A DNA stretch of 37,406 bases, from NCBI GenBank assembly GCA_002343445.1, contig DDSP01000032.1:111742-149147 (forward strand). Direction: 5' to 3'. Numbering within the stretch: position 1 is the first letter of the stretch; the number at the start of each line of letters is the position of its first letter. Both the position numbers and the translations under genes were made by a program. Under the pieces are notes generated by a model. That model ran no database searches and had not been told where the DNA came from. It was given only the letters and a program-made list of their open reading frames with translations. Origin of the DNA: Chthonomonas sp. UBA2387. GTDB lineage: Bacteria > Armatimonadota > Fimbriimonadia > Fimbriimonadales > Fimbriimonadaceae. This document shows, piece after piece, positions 24,246-31,479 of this stretch.

Positions 24246-25329
24246 CCACCCGCTTCTCGTCCGCCGACTTCAGGATCGCTTCCATGATCAGGATGTCCCG
24301 CAAACCCATCTCCCCCGAGGCGATCAGGGGTTTCGAGGGGTCGCGGATGCATTCCGAGAAGTGGTCCATTTGCTCTGCCCACTGGTTGTTCGGCGCGATC
24401 GTCATCTCCTGTCCGTTCAGCCGGTAGCGATGCCCCGAGTAAGGCGTGCCGGGTTCGGCGTCGAGCGTGCCGCGCGAGCCCAAGACGCGGAAGTTGTTGG
24501 CGTTCCACGAGTAGGCCGTCGAGCCGATGCCCTGAATCCCGCCGGGGAAGAACAGGTTGAAGTGGTTCACGTCCTCGACCTCTTTGAACCGTGGCACGTC
24601 CAGCTTGTCGCGGGTGCCCCACACCGAAACCGGGTCCGCCCCCGCCAGGTAGCACATGGCTTGGATGGCGTAGATGCCGATCTCGGAGATCGCGCCGATG
24701 CCGCCGAGCGCCCGCTTGCTGTGCCAACTCTGGTCGGTGTTCATGGTGAATCCGTGCTCGCTGCGAATCGTCCGGATCTGACCGAGCGCGCCGCTGCGGC
24801 AGAGCCGAACGGCTTCTAGGTTGTGAGCCTCGAAGTGGCAGCGATAGCCGATCTGCAGACGAGTGCCGGCCTTGCGACACGCTTCTATCATGGCGCGGCA
24901 TTCGGCCGAGTCGCTTGCCATCGGCTTTTCGCAACACACATGCTTCCCTGCCTCGGCGGCTCGAATCGAGAAACCCGCATGGGTGCCGGGCGGCGTGATA
25001 ACGTAGACGACTTCGATGTCGGGATCGTCTTTGATCCGTGCCATGTCGTCGTACGAGTAGATCTTGCTCTCGGGGAGACCGTACTCGCCGGCGATGCGCT
25101 TGGCCTTGTCGGGAGTCCCGCTGATCACTGCGGCAAGCTTGGTGTGTTTGCAGTGCTTCAGGTTGGGCAGGATGTTGCGCGTGGCGTAGTTGCCCAAGCC
25201 GAGGATGGCCCAGCCGACCGGTTTGGGGTCCTGCGATTGAACCCGCGAAGTCGCCGCGCCCAAGGCAACGGCACCCGCTCCGACAAGGAGATTGCGTCGT
25301 GTGATGTGAGCCACGACCGATTCTGTCAC
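24235..25329 (-). CDS. Gfo/Idh/MocA-family oxidoreductase with Tat signal
   Basis: 364 aa. A twin-arginine leader ('TRRNLLVGAGAVALG', residues ~10-24) predicts export of a folded, cofactor-loaded enzyme. The NAD(P) Rossmann motif 'WAILGLGNYA' follows at ~39-48. The family EKP motif is 'CCEKPMASD', and the C-terminal domain contains 'GGIGAISEIGIYAIQAMCYLAG' where the catalytic region lies. The overall pattern resembles periplasmic glucose-fructose oxidoreductase-like proteins, which keep NADP tightly bound and oxidise sugars or sugar derivatives. Substrate not determinable. Convergent overlap with the HicB-like gene. Confidence 0.88.
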   Translation of the reverse strand: MTESVVAHITRRNLLVGAGAVALGAATSRVQSQDPKPVGWAILGLGNYATRNILPNLKHCKHTKLAAVISGTPDKAKRIAGEYGLPESKIYSYDDMARIKDDPDIEVVYVITPPGTHAGFSIRAAEAGKHVCCEKPMASDSAECRAMIEACRKAGTRLQIGYRCHFEAHNLEAVRLCRSGALGQIRTIRSEHGFTMNTDQSWHSKRALGGIGAISEIGIYAIQAMCYLAGADPVSVWGTRDKLDVPRFKEVEDVNHFNLFFPGGIQGIGSTAYSWNANNFRVLGSRGTLDAEPGTPYSGHRYRLNGQEMTIAPNNQWAEQMDHFSECIRDPSKPLIASGEMGLRDILIMEAILKSADEKRVVNL

Positions 25330-25356
25330 ACGGGGCGCGCCCGCGTCAGACGGTCC

Positions 25357-25557
25357 TTACTCCTCGTCCAAGTCTTCGCCGAGGATCATCTCCTCTTCGA
25401 CTTCAGGCTCCTTCTTGGGAGCCTCCGGGGGGAACTTGGCATGTGCGATGTTCTGATAATCGCGGTTGGGGCAGTTGTTGCAGATGAACTGAACGTTCAC
25501 GCTTGTCAGCCAATCCGGCACCTTGTCCAGCGGTTTCCCGCACGAGCACTTGACCAT
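25357..25557 (-). CDS. Small zinc-ribbon protein
   Basis: 66 aa. 'CSCGKPL' near the N-terminus and 'FICNNCPNRDY' further on supply two Cys pairs for one zinc. The C-terminal third is strongly acidic ('EPEVEEEMILGEDLDEE') and probably disordered. A good GAAGGAA lies 9 bases upstream of the ATG. It sits between the oxidoreductase and a two-helix membrane protein, all codirectional. Function unknown. Confidence 0.7.
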   Translation of the reverse strand: MVKCSCGKPLDKVPDWLTSVNVQFICNNCPNRDYQNIAHAKFPPEAPKKEPEVEEEMILGEDLDEE

Positions 25558-25582
25558 GGGTTAGGAATTCCTTCGGTGAGGC

Positions 25583-25837
25583 TTAGTCGCCGCTTTGCGA
25601 CTCCTCGTAGTGGCGCATCGTGAGCGTGTGGCTGATCCAGCCGTTGACCAGCATGACCAACGACGCGATCAGATACATCGGCGCGAGGCCGCTTTCGCGT
25701 CGCTGACCGGGGTCCCGGATCGAGTCCTCGCCGCCGATGAACGGCAAGCCGATCAGGCCGATCACCAACAACATGGCGGCAAGCCAAAAGTACGTGTTCT
25801 TCCACCACGCGGGCTTGTGCCGGACCTTGTCACTCAC
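25583..25837 (-). CDS. Two-helix membrane protein of unknown function
   Basis: 84 aa with two transmembrane helices ('YFWLAAMLLVIGLIGLPFIGG' and 'APMYLIASLVMLVNGWISHTL') joined by a charged loop; both ends are predicted cytoplasmic. GTG start at 25837 with TAGAAT 9 bases upstream. It lies 25 bases ahead of the zinc-ribbon gene in the same direction. Family not recognised. Confidence 0.65.
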   Translation of the reverse strand: MSDKVRHKPAWWKNTYFWLAAMLLVIGLIGLPFIGGEDSIRDPGQRRESGLAPMYLIASLVMLVNGWISHTLTMRHYEESQSGD

Positions 25838-25846
25838 GATTCGGCT

Positions 25847-25852
25847 ATTCTA
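25847..25852 (-). promoter_or_regulatory. -10 box (TAGAAT), near-leaderless
   Basis: On the minus strand TAGAAT ends 9 bases before GTG 25837. No Shine-Dalgarno sequence is seen. Confidence 0.4.
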
Positions 25853-25913
25853 CCCGGCTCGGGTCGGACGGCCCAGACCAAGCGGTCCTCACAGAAAACC
25901 CACAAGCCTTGGC

Positions 25914-25919
25914 TAGACT
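25914..25919 (+). promoter_or_regulatory. -10 box (TAGACT), near-leaderless
   Basis: TAGACT ends 8 bases before ATG 25928 of the response regulator; the mRNA would have a leader of 1-2 bases. Confidence 0.4.
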
Positions 25920-25927
25920 GAAGAGCG

Positions 25928-26611
25928 ATGCGGATCCTGGTCGTCGAAGACGATGCCGTCCTTTCCGAAGGGCTTCACTTGGGCCTGACCCGGGCGGGCT
26001 ACCAAGTGGATGTCGCCCGCGATGGCGAGTCCGGCCTCGACATGGCCCTCGAACGCCCGTACGGCGCCATCGTGCTCGACATCATGCTCCCCAAGATGGA
26101 CGGCTGGACGGTTTGCCGACAGGTGCGCGAACACGGGGTCTCCGTGCCCATCCTCATGCTCACCGCGCGAGATGCCGTGGACGACCGCGTAAAGGGCCTG
26201 GACAGCGGGGCGGACGATTACCTGCCCAAGCCCTTCGACTACCGCGAGCTGTTGGCCCGATTGCGGGCGCTGTTGCGAAGGGAGAGCGCGCGCAAAGACG
26301 CCGTGATACGAATCGCCGATCTCGAACTCGACCCCGTGGCCCATACGGCCAAACGCTCAGGCGAGGACATCCGGCTCACGCCCCGCGAGTTCTCGTTGCT
26401 CGAGGCCCTCGCTCGAAACGCTGGCCGTACGCTGACCCGCGACGTGATCCTGGAGCGGATCTGGAACGACGAGGAGACGCTCTCGAACACGGTCAACTTC
26501 CACGTGGCCTCGCTGCGAAAGAAGCTGGACGCGGGGCGCAAAGTGAAGCTGGTTCAGACGGTTCACGGGCTAGGCTATCGCCTGGAGCCCCACGAGGAGG
26601 ACCCCACCTGA
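25928..26611 (+). CDS. OmpR/PhoB-family response regulator
   Basis: 227 aa. Receiver domain at 1-115 with acidic pocket 'VVEDDA', phospho-acceptor D51 in 'IVLDIMLPKMDGW', and K101 in 'YLPKPFDYREL'. A winged-helix DNA-binding domain occupies about 128-225 ('LTPREFSLLEALARNAGRTLTRD', 'NTVNFHVASLRKKLD', 'VHGLGYRLE'). The stop TGA overlaps the CTG start of the sensor kinase, so the pair is coupled and almost certainly cognate. Closest in style to QseB/TctD/CusR-type regulators of metals or envelope signals; the target is unknown. Confidence 0.95.
   Translation: MRILVVEDDAVLSEGLHLGLTRAGYQVDVARDGESGLDMALERPYGAIVLDIMLPKMDGWTVCRQVREHGVSVPILMLTARDAVDDRVKGLDSGADDYLPKPFDYRELLARLRALLRRESARKDAVIRIADLELDPVAHTAKRSGEDIRLTPREFSLLEALARNAGRTLTRDVILERIWNDEETLSNTVNFHVASLRKKLDAGRKVKLVQTVHGLGYRLEPHEEDPT
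26594..26600 (+). promoter_or_regulatory. Ribosome binding site GAGGAGG deciding a CTG start
   Basis: GAGGAGG is followed by a 7-base spacer and CTG at 26608. This is a near-ideal Shine-Dalgarno placement inside the 3' end of the response-regulator gene. The next in-frame canonical start (GTG 26647) would cut off most of TM1. Confidence 0.6.
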
Positions 26612-28095
26612 ATCTCTCGTTCCGCACCAAGCTCATCGCTTGGAACGTGCTGATGATCGCGGGGCTGCTCGTCGCGTTCGGCTACACCTTGGCGCTCACC
26701 ACGCGCAAGACCCTCATGGAAAACCTCGACCGCGACTTGCAGTTGCGCGTCGAGCGATACCGTGGCGAGTTGGCCGGTGGCCCGCCAATGGGGCAAGGGC
26801 AAGGCCAGGGACCTGGCTTCGGCATGAGGCTCGGACCAGGCGCAGGTCGCTTCGCACCGAGAGGTCAAGGACCGGGTCAAGGGATGGGCCCCGGACCGGG
26901 GCCCGGCCCCGGACCCGGGCCAGGTGGGCCGGGCAACTTTCCGTGGTTCCGACGCCCGACGTTCTTCAACGCGAACGGAGAGACACCGCTCGAACCCGAC
27001 CAGCCCCGCATCCCGGTTGATCCGGGCGCGGTCGCCTCTGCCCTCCGGGGAGGGTCGGGATTCACCGACGTGCTCCTCGACGAGGTGCCGCTCCGGGTCT
27101 TCACCGCTCCTACAACGCTGGAGACGGGCGAGTCCGGCGCCGTCCAAGTCGCTGCCGAAGTTGGCGATTTCAGCAGGTTTTGGGCCAAACAAATGGAGAC
27201 AACGGCTTGGTTCGTGCCCGTCGCCCTCCTCGTCGCCGGGATCGGAGGGCTGTTCCTGACCAACCGTGCCCTGCGACCGATTCAACAAGTCACCACACTG
27301 GCCGCGGAGATCGGCGCGACCGACCTCGGCAAGCGTCTTCCCGTTCAAGGCACCGACGAACTCGCGACGATGGCGGGCACGTTCAACGCCATGTTGGCCC
27401 GGTTGGACCGTTCGCTCCGCGAGACCGAGGCCACCTTGGAGCGGCAACGGCAGTTCACCGCCGACGCCTCGCACGAACTCCGCACCCCCTTGGCACGCAT
27501 CAAGCTGACGTCGAGCGTCGCCCTGGCAACAGCGACCGAGCCGGACGACCTGCGCCAAGCCCTGACCACCGTGGACGAAGCCGCAGACGCCGTCTCTCGA
27601 TTGGTCCAACAGCTGCTCACCCTCGCCCGCGCCGATGCCGGTCAACTCGCGGCGGGATCGTGCGATGCCGAAGCGGCCGTTCGCGAAGCCCTGTCTGCTT
27701 TCCAGGACGCCCGCCTGCAGGCCGACTTGACGCCGGGCGTCCGTGCCGCCATCTCCCACGATGCGCTGGCCCGAATCGTCTCGAACCTCGTCGAGAACGC
27801 CTTGCGGTACACGCCTGCCCATGGCTCGGTCCACGTGCGGCTAGCGAGCGAAGCGGCTCGGGTGACGCTGGAAGTCCGCGACACCGGCGAAGGCATTGCC
27901 CCCGAGCACCTGCCTCACGTCACCGAGCGGTTCTATCGAGCCGACGCCGCCCGTTCGCGAGAGGACGGCGGCTGCGGTCTGGGACTCGCCATCGTGCAGG
28001 CGCTCGCCGAGGCCGCTCACGGGACGCTCTCGGTGGAAAGCCAAGTCGGCAGAGGAACCACGGTGCGCGTCGTCCTGCCGTCGGCGGCTACATAG
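26608..28095 (+). CDS. Sensor histidine kinase with Gly/Pro/Gln-rich sensor loop, CTG start
   Basis: 495 aa. TM1 is at about 8-30, an extracytoplasmic region at 31-198, and TM2 at 199-221. HAMP follows, then the HisKA box 'ASHELRTPLARIK' with phospho-accepting H289. The ATPase carries N box 'NLVENALRYTP', G1 'DTGEGIAPEHL' and G2 'GGCGLGLAIV', all intact. The sensor region has an unusual low-complexity stretch at about 56-112 (MGQGQGQGPG, then repeated GPGPG). The start is inferred as CTG overlapping the regulator stop (CTGA), backed by GAGGAGG seven bases upstream; no ATG, GTG or TTG gives a complete TM1. The gene end overlaps the convergent ferritin-like gene by 8 bases. Confidence 0.92.
   Translation: MNLSFRTKLIAWNVLMIAGLLVAFGYTLALTTRKTLMENLDRDLQLRVERYRGELAGGPPMGQGQGQGPGFGMRLGPGAGRFAPRGQGPGQGMGPGPGPGPGPGPGGPGNFPWFRRPTFFNANGETPLEPDQPRIPVDPGAVASALRGGSGFTDVLLDEVPLRVFTAPTTLETGESGAVQVAAEVGDFSRFWAKQMETTAWFVPVALLVAGIGGLFLTNRALRPIQQVTTLAAEIGATDLGKRLPVQGTDELATMAGTFNAMLARLDRSLRETEATLERQRQFTADASHELRTPLARIKLTSSVALATATEPDDLRQALTTVDEAADAVSRLVQQLLTLARADAGQLAAGSCDAEAAVREALSAFQDARLQADLTPGVRAAISHDALARIVSNLVENALRYTPAHGSVHVRLASEAARVTLEVRDTGEGIAPEHLPHVTERFYRADAARSREDGGCGLGLAIVQALAEAAHGTLSVESQVGRGTTVRVVLPSAAT
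26773..26943 (+). repeat. Low-complexity Gly/Pro/Gln coding tract
   Basis: The DNA is built from short GGNCCN/GGNCAN units that encode GQGQGQGPG and GPGPGPGPGPGG within the sensor loop of the kinase. It is in frame and probably prone to length change by slippage. Confidence 0.7.
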
Positions 28096-29500
28096 GCAGG
28101 TACGACCGCTGCGGGAGTTCGACCGGCTTCAGCGGAACGCGTTCCCGCATTCGCGCAAGCAAGCCTTGGTAGTGCCGGAATGCCGGGTCGGCGGGATCGC
28201 GGACCAACTCGGAAGCCCTTCGCTGGCGATCGGCCGCCGCTTCGGCGTGGGCCAGACGTTCCGAGACCCCGCGTTCTCGAAACTCGTCGGCGGGCCGACC
28301 ACAGCGCTCGGCCAGCAGGGGCAGCCAACGGTGGGCGTACTGAACGTGTGCGGTCTCGTCCACGATGTCGAACAACATCATCTCGGCGGACTCCAAGTCG
28401 CCTGCCGCACGGAAGTCGTCGTAAGCCTCCCGCTTGACCGTGAAGTGCCCGGTCTCCGCGACCATTCCGATGGTGAAGATCTGCTCGTAGAGCTCGGTTT
28501 CGGTCAGGGGCGGGCGTGTCATCTCGTGTTGGTCCGGCCCCTCGAAGTTCGCAGGAAGGTGATCGTCGTAGTAGGGGTAGCCAACGTCCGCGAGGTCGAG
28601 GCCGAAGTCCATCAACCGCGATCGGCCGCTGTCCCCGTGTCTGCTCTCGTCCCACAAGTGGCGGGAGACGTCGCAGACGAAGTCCCAAGGGAGATCGGAC
28701 GCCGAAAACAGCCAGAGCAGCTGATCTTCCGCCAAGTTCATCTCGAGCATGTAGCCGTAACACCAAAAGAGGCGGCGGGCTTCGAGATCGTGGGCGAAGT
28801 CGCCATCCAAGAACGGTGTCCATCGGCAAGGCGGCTCGGTCCCTCGGGGATGTCTGGCCCGCGCGAGCACTTGAAAGGCCGTGGCCGTGCCGACGGGCCG
28901 CGCCGGTTCGTCCACATCCAGTGGCGATGCCAATCCGCCTGCCCGGGCCAACGCGCGACCCACTCGATCGGCATAGTCGCTGTCGGTGGCGTGGGGCCGC
29001 CGCCGCCGCAGATCGCGGTACCACCGGCGCTGCTGGTCCTTCATGCGCACCAGATCGCGCAGCAGCGCGAGCGTTGGCGCGTCGTGGACGGCATGCGCGG
29101 CCTCTGCATACCGGACGTACGCTCGGACGATGGCCTCCAGTACTTCGCGGTAGATGCCGTCGAACGCGTCGTGCCACGTGGGGGCTTGGAGAACCGTATC
29201 CACCCACTCCTGCAGCCGAACAGAAACCGGTGCGTCCACATTGTGGTGCGTACCGGGAAACTCGGCGAGCCGCTTGCGAATCCGCGAGACGGCTTCGGCC
29301 TGCTCCCAAACGTGCCGCGAGAGCTCGACCTTGTCCTCCCATTCGGGAAGCCAGCGTCCCCACGCACAGATCAGTCGGTGGAACGAGCGTTCCAGATACT
29401 GCCACTCGGCGAGCCGGCGCACCACGTCCGGCTTCTTCCCTCCTTCTGCGGGCACCTGAACGAGCCGGGTCGGTGAATCGGGGGCGTTAGAAGGAAGCAT
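28088..29500 (-). CDS. Ferritin-like (diiron carboxylate) protein of unknown function
   Basis: 470 aa, mostly helical, no signal peptide. Three ExxH motifs that could bind metal are visible: ESRH at 285-288 ('LWDESRHGD'), ETGH at 349-352 ('MVAETGHFTVKREAYDDF') and ETAH at 382-385 ('IVDETAHVQYAHRW'). A further acidic helix ('LEMNLAEDQLLWLF') lies ahead of them. This arrangement suits a four-helix diiron site as in the ferritin/R2/MiaE-like superfamily. The N-terminal 200 residues are a separate helical region. Which small molecule or tRNA it might oxidise is unknown. It is divergent from lacI, with a LacI-type operator 3 bases upstream of its ATG, suggesting control with the sugar island. Confidence 0.65.
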   Translation of the reverse strand: MLPSNAPDSPTRLVQVPAEGGKKPDVVRRLAEWQYLERSFHRLICAWGRWLPEWEDKVELSRHVWEQAEAVSRIRKRLAEFPGTHHNVDAPVSVRLQEWVDTVLQAPTWHDAFDGIYREVLEAIVRAYVRYAEAAHAVHDAPTLALLRDLVRMKDQQRRWYRDLRRRRPHATDSDYADRVGRALARAGGLASPLDVDEPARPVGTATAFQVLARARHPRGTEPPCRWTPFLDGDFAHDLEARRLFWCYGYMLEMNLAEDQLLWLFSASDLPWDFVCDVSRHLWDESRHGDSGRSRLMDFGLDLADVGYPYYDDHLPANFEGPDQHEMTRPPLTETELYEQIFTIGMVAETGHFTVKREAYDDFRAAGDLESAEMMLFDIVDETAHVQYAHRWLPLLAERCGRPADEFRERGVSERLAHAEAAADRQRRASELVRDPADPAFRHYQGLLARMRERVPLKPVELPQRSYLPM

Positions 29501-29503
29501 GAC

Positions 29504-29523
29504 TTGAACAAACGATTTACCAC
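29504..29523. promoter_or_regulatory. LacI-type operator, site 1
   Basis: TTGAACAAACGATTTACCAC has the structure TTGnnCAA-nCGn-TTtnnCAc. The central CG and outer TTG/CA match the form of LacI-family operators, and the left half is identical in pattern to site 2. It overlaps the proposed lacI -35 box and lies 3 bases from the ferritin-like start codon, so it could regulate both directions. Confidence 0.55.
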
Positions 29524-29545
29524 ATTGGCGGGGTTGTGTTATCCT
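29517..29545 (+). promoter_or_regulatory. Probable lacI promoter
   Basis: -35 TTACCA (29517-29522), a 17-base spacer, and -10 TATCCT (29540-29545). The -35 lies inside operator site 1, which suggests autorepression. The leader to ATG 29578 is about 26 bases. Confidence 0.4.
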
Positions 29546-29577
29546 AGGGCCGCAGGCGAGTTGCCGCAGTCCATCTC

Positions 29578-30588
29578 ATGGCCACGCTGAAAGACGTCGC
29601 GCGCATTGCCGAGGTCAGCCCGTCCACCGCATCCCGCATCCTTCACGGAGGCGCGATCCGGGTGTCCAGCGAGACGCGTGCCCGGGTCGAACGGGTCGCG
29701 CGCGACATGGCCTACCGCGCCAACAACTCCGCCCGAAGCTTGCGCACGCGGGTGACGCGCACGCTCGGCATCCTGCTGAGCGACAGCCAGAACCCCGTGT
29801 ACGCCCAGATGATCGTCGGCGCGAACGAGGCCGCCGCCGAGCATGGCTACTCGCTGCTCATGATGTCCGCCCGGGACGATGCCCGCCGCGCCGCGTTTCT
29901 CGAGATGGTCGCCGAAGACCGGGCGGATGGCTTGATCCTGGCCGACGCGGGCCTCGACTGCTCCTGGGTCGAGAAGTTGCGCTTCACGGGCGCCCCGTTC
30001 GTGCTCGTCAACCACCCAGGACCGGAAGGTTCGGCCTCCGTGATGATGGACGACGCCCGAGGCGCAGCGATGGCGATCGCCCACCTCATCGAGCAAGGGC
30101 ATCGCGAAATCGCCTACCTGAGCGCGCCGCTGAGCACCGACGTGGGACGAAGACGCCTTGCCGCCACGCGCGAAGTTCTGGGTCGCCACGGCATCGCATT
30201 GCCCGACCGCAGGTGGTTCGAGTGCGGATTCGCTGGCGAGGGAGCGGCGGCGGCCGTGGACCGGCTGCTGTGGCACAAGGAGCCCATCACCGCTATCGCA
30301 ACCGGCGGGATCGTCGCGGCGATGGTGGCCATCAAGGCGCTGCTCCAACGAGGTGTTTCGGTTCCGGAACAGGTCAGCGTCGTCAGCTTTCACGACAACC
30401 CGTTCGCCCAATACATGACGCCGGGAATCACGGCAGTCCGTATGCCCCTTGAAGAGGTCGGTCGCTTGGCCGTGGTTCACGTGCTGGATCTGATCGAGGG
30501 TGCCGAACCGCGAGCCGTGATCGTGACCGACCCGCCGCCTGTCCTCGTGTCGCGCCAGTCGGTCGCCAGAAGAGAGGTTGAAGTTTGA
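29578..30588 (+). CDS. LacI-family transcriptional regulator
   Basis: 336 aa. The N-terminal LacI helix-turn-helix ('TLKDVARIAEVSPSTASRILHG') and hinge helix ('NNSARSLRTRVTRTLGILL') cover residues 1-62. The periplasmic-binding-protein-like effector domain follows ('LILADAGLDCSW', 'MMDDARGAAMAIAHLIEQGH', 'SFHDNPFAQYMTPGITAVR', 'PPPVLVSRQSV'). The effector is presumably a sugar or derivative released by the neighbouring hydrolases. The stop overlaps the TTG start of the GH39 gene (TTGA). Regulation is probably through the two operators described here. Confidence 0.95.
   Translation: MATLKDVARIAEVSPSTASRILHGGAIRVSSETRARVERVARDMAYRANNSARSLRTRVTRTLGILLSDSQNPVYAQMIVGANEAAAEHGYSLLMMSARDDARRAAFLEMVAEDRADGLILADAGLDCSWVEKLRFTGAPFVLVNHPGPEGSASVMMDDARGAAMAIAHLIEQGHREIAYLSAPLSTDVGRRRLAATREVLGRHGIALPDRRWFECGFAGEGAAAAVDRLLWHKEPITAIATGGIVAAMVAIKALLQRGVSVPEQVSVVSFHDNPFAQYMTPGITAVRMPLEEVGRLAVVHVLDLIEGAEPRAVIVTDPPPVLVSRQSVARREVEV
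30571..30577 (+). promoter_or_regulatory. Ribosome binding site AGAGAGG deciding a TTG start
   Basis: AGAGAGG lies 7 bases before TTG 30585, inside the 3' end of lacI. It favours TTG 30585 over ATG 30612 for the GH39 fragment. Confidence 0.45.
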
Positions 30589-31349
30589 TCCAGCTGAGCA
30601 CCCGTTCCACCATGCCCCCCTACCGTCGCGCCTGGGAACACGGGATCTGCGTCGGACGCGCCTACGAACTCCTCAGGGCAGACGTCCAAGAGCACTTGGC
30701 CCAAGTCTGCGCCGCCGTGCCCTTCAAGGCCTGCCGATTCCATGGTCTGTTTCACGACGACATGCAAGTGGTCATCCGACACACGGATGGCTCGCTGCGG
30801 TTCCAGTGGGGCCACGTGGGCAAGGTGTTCGACGCCATGCTCCGCCTCGGGCTGAAGCCGTTCGTCGAGTTGAACCCCATGCCGCGCGCCTTGGCCTCGG
30901 GGGAGCAGACGTTCTTCTATTGGCGCAAGAACGTCACGCCGCCCAAGGACTATGCGGAGTGGTCCCTATTGGTCGAGAACTTCGCCCGCTGGGCCATCGC
31001 CCGGTACGGTTCGGAAGAGGTCCGCTCGTGGCGCTTCGAAGTCTGGAACGAAGCCAACCTCGACGCGTTCTGGACCGGAGGTTGGGAGGGCTACCTCAAG
31101 CTCTTCGATGCATCCCGCGAGGGCCTGCACCGGGTTGATCCCAGCCTGCACGTCGGTGGTCCGGCTTCCGCCGAGGGCGGTTGGCTTCCCGACTTCGTCG
31201 AGGCGCGCCTCGAGGCCGACTTCATCAGCACACACGTCTATCCGATGAACGAGTTCGCCTCGGTCCGGCACCGCAGCGAGAGCCCCTATCACCCAGGCAC
31301 CTACGTCCGGGAGCGGCTGCGGCGGCTGTCGCGTCAAGGGTCGTCATAG
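30585..31349 (+). pseudogene. Truncated GH39 (beta-xylosidase-like) glycoside hydrolase
   Basis: 254 aa, about half the usual ~500 aa of GH39. The N-terminal half of the TIM barrel is well preserved: 'ACRFHGLFHDDM', 'LKPFVELNPMPRALASG', and acid/base E156 in 'FEVWNEANLDAFW', close to E160 in the characterised T. saccharolyticum beta-xylosidase. The frame ends after 'FISTHVYPMNEFAS...' and the nucleophile region (near residue 277 in that enzyme) plus the C-terminal beta domain are absent. The sequence after the stop is not a continuation in another frame but leads straight into the SDR control region. A deletion is likely. It could still be translated, but hydrolysis is not expected. Confidence 0.78.
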
Positions 31350-31361
31350 GCTTCGGTGTCG

Positions 31362-31381
31362 TTGGACAATCGTTTGCTCAA
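31362..31381. promoter_or_regulatory. LacI-type operator, site 2
   Basis: TTGGACAATCGTTTGCTCAA is TTGnnCAA-nCGn-TTGnnCAA, a symmetric 20-bp element with a central CG. It shares its pattern with site 1 upstream of lacI. It is about 100 bases before the SDR start and just after the GH39 stop. The remaining 98 bases to the SDR start contain only the -10 box and a loose TTGAATGCAA (31414-31423). Confidence 0.55.
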
Positions 31382-31464
31382 AGAGCACCCGCTCACTGTA
31401 CAACAATCTTTCGTTGAATGCAAGACCCTTTGACGGGAACCTCCCGAACACACCGCGAGAACGG

Positions 31465-31470
31465 TATGAT
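31465..31470 (+). promoter_or_regulatory. -10 box (TATGAT), near-leaderless
   Basis: TATGAT ends 9 bases before ATG 31480 of the SDR gene. No Shine-Dalgarno sequence is seen. This gives the SDR-glycosidase pair its own promoter, separate from lacI. Confidence 0.45.
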
Positions 31471-31479
31471 CCCGCACCG

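Noticed and set aside
31404..31423. Third LacI operator upstream of the SDR gene
   Set aside because: TTGAATGCAA has the wrong spacing and no second half with a central CG; only a loose half-site.
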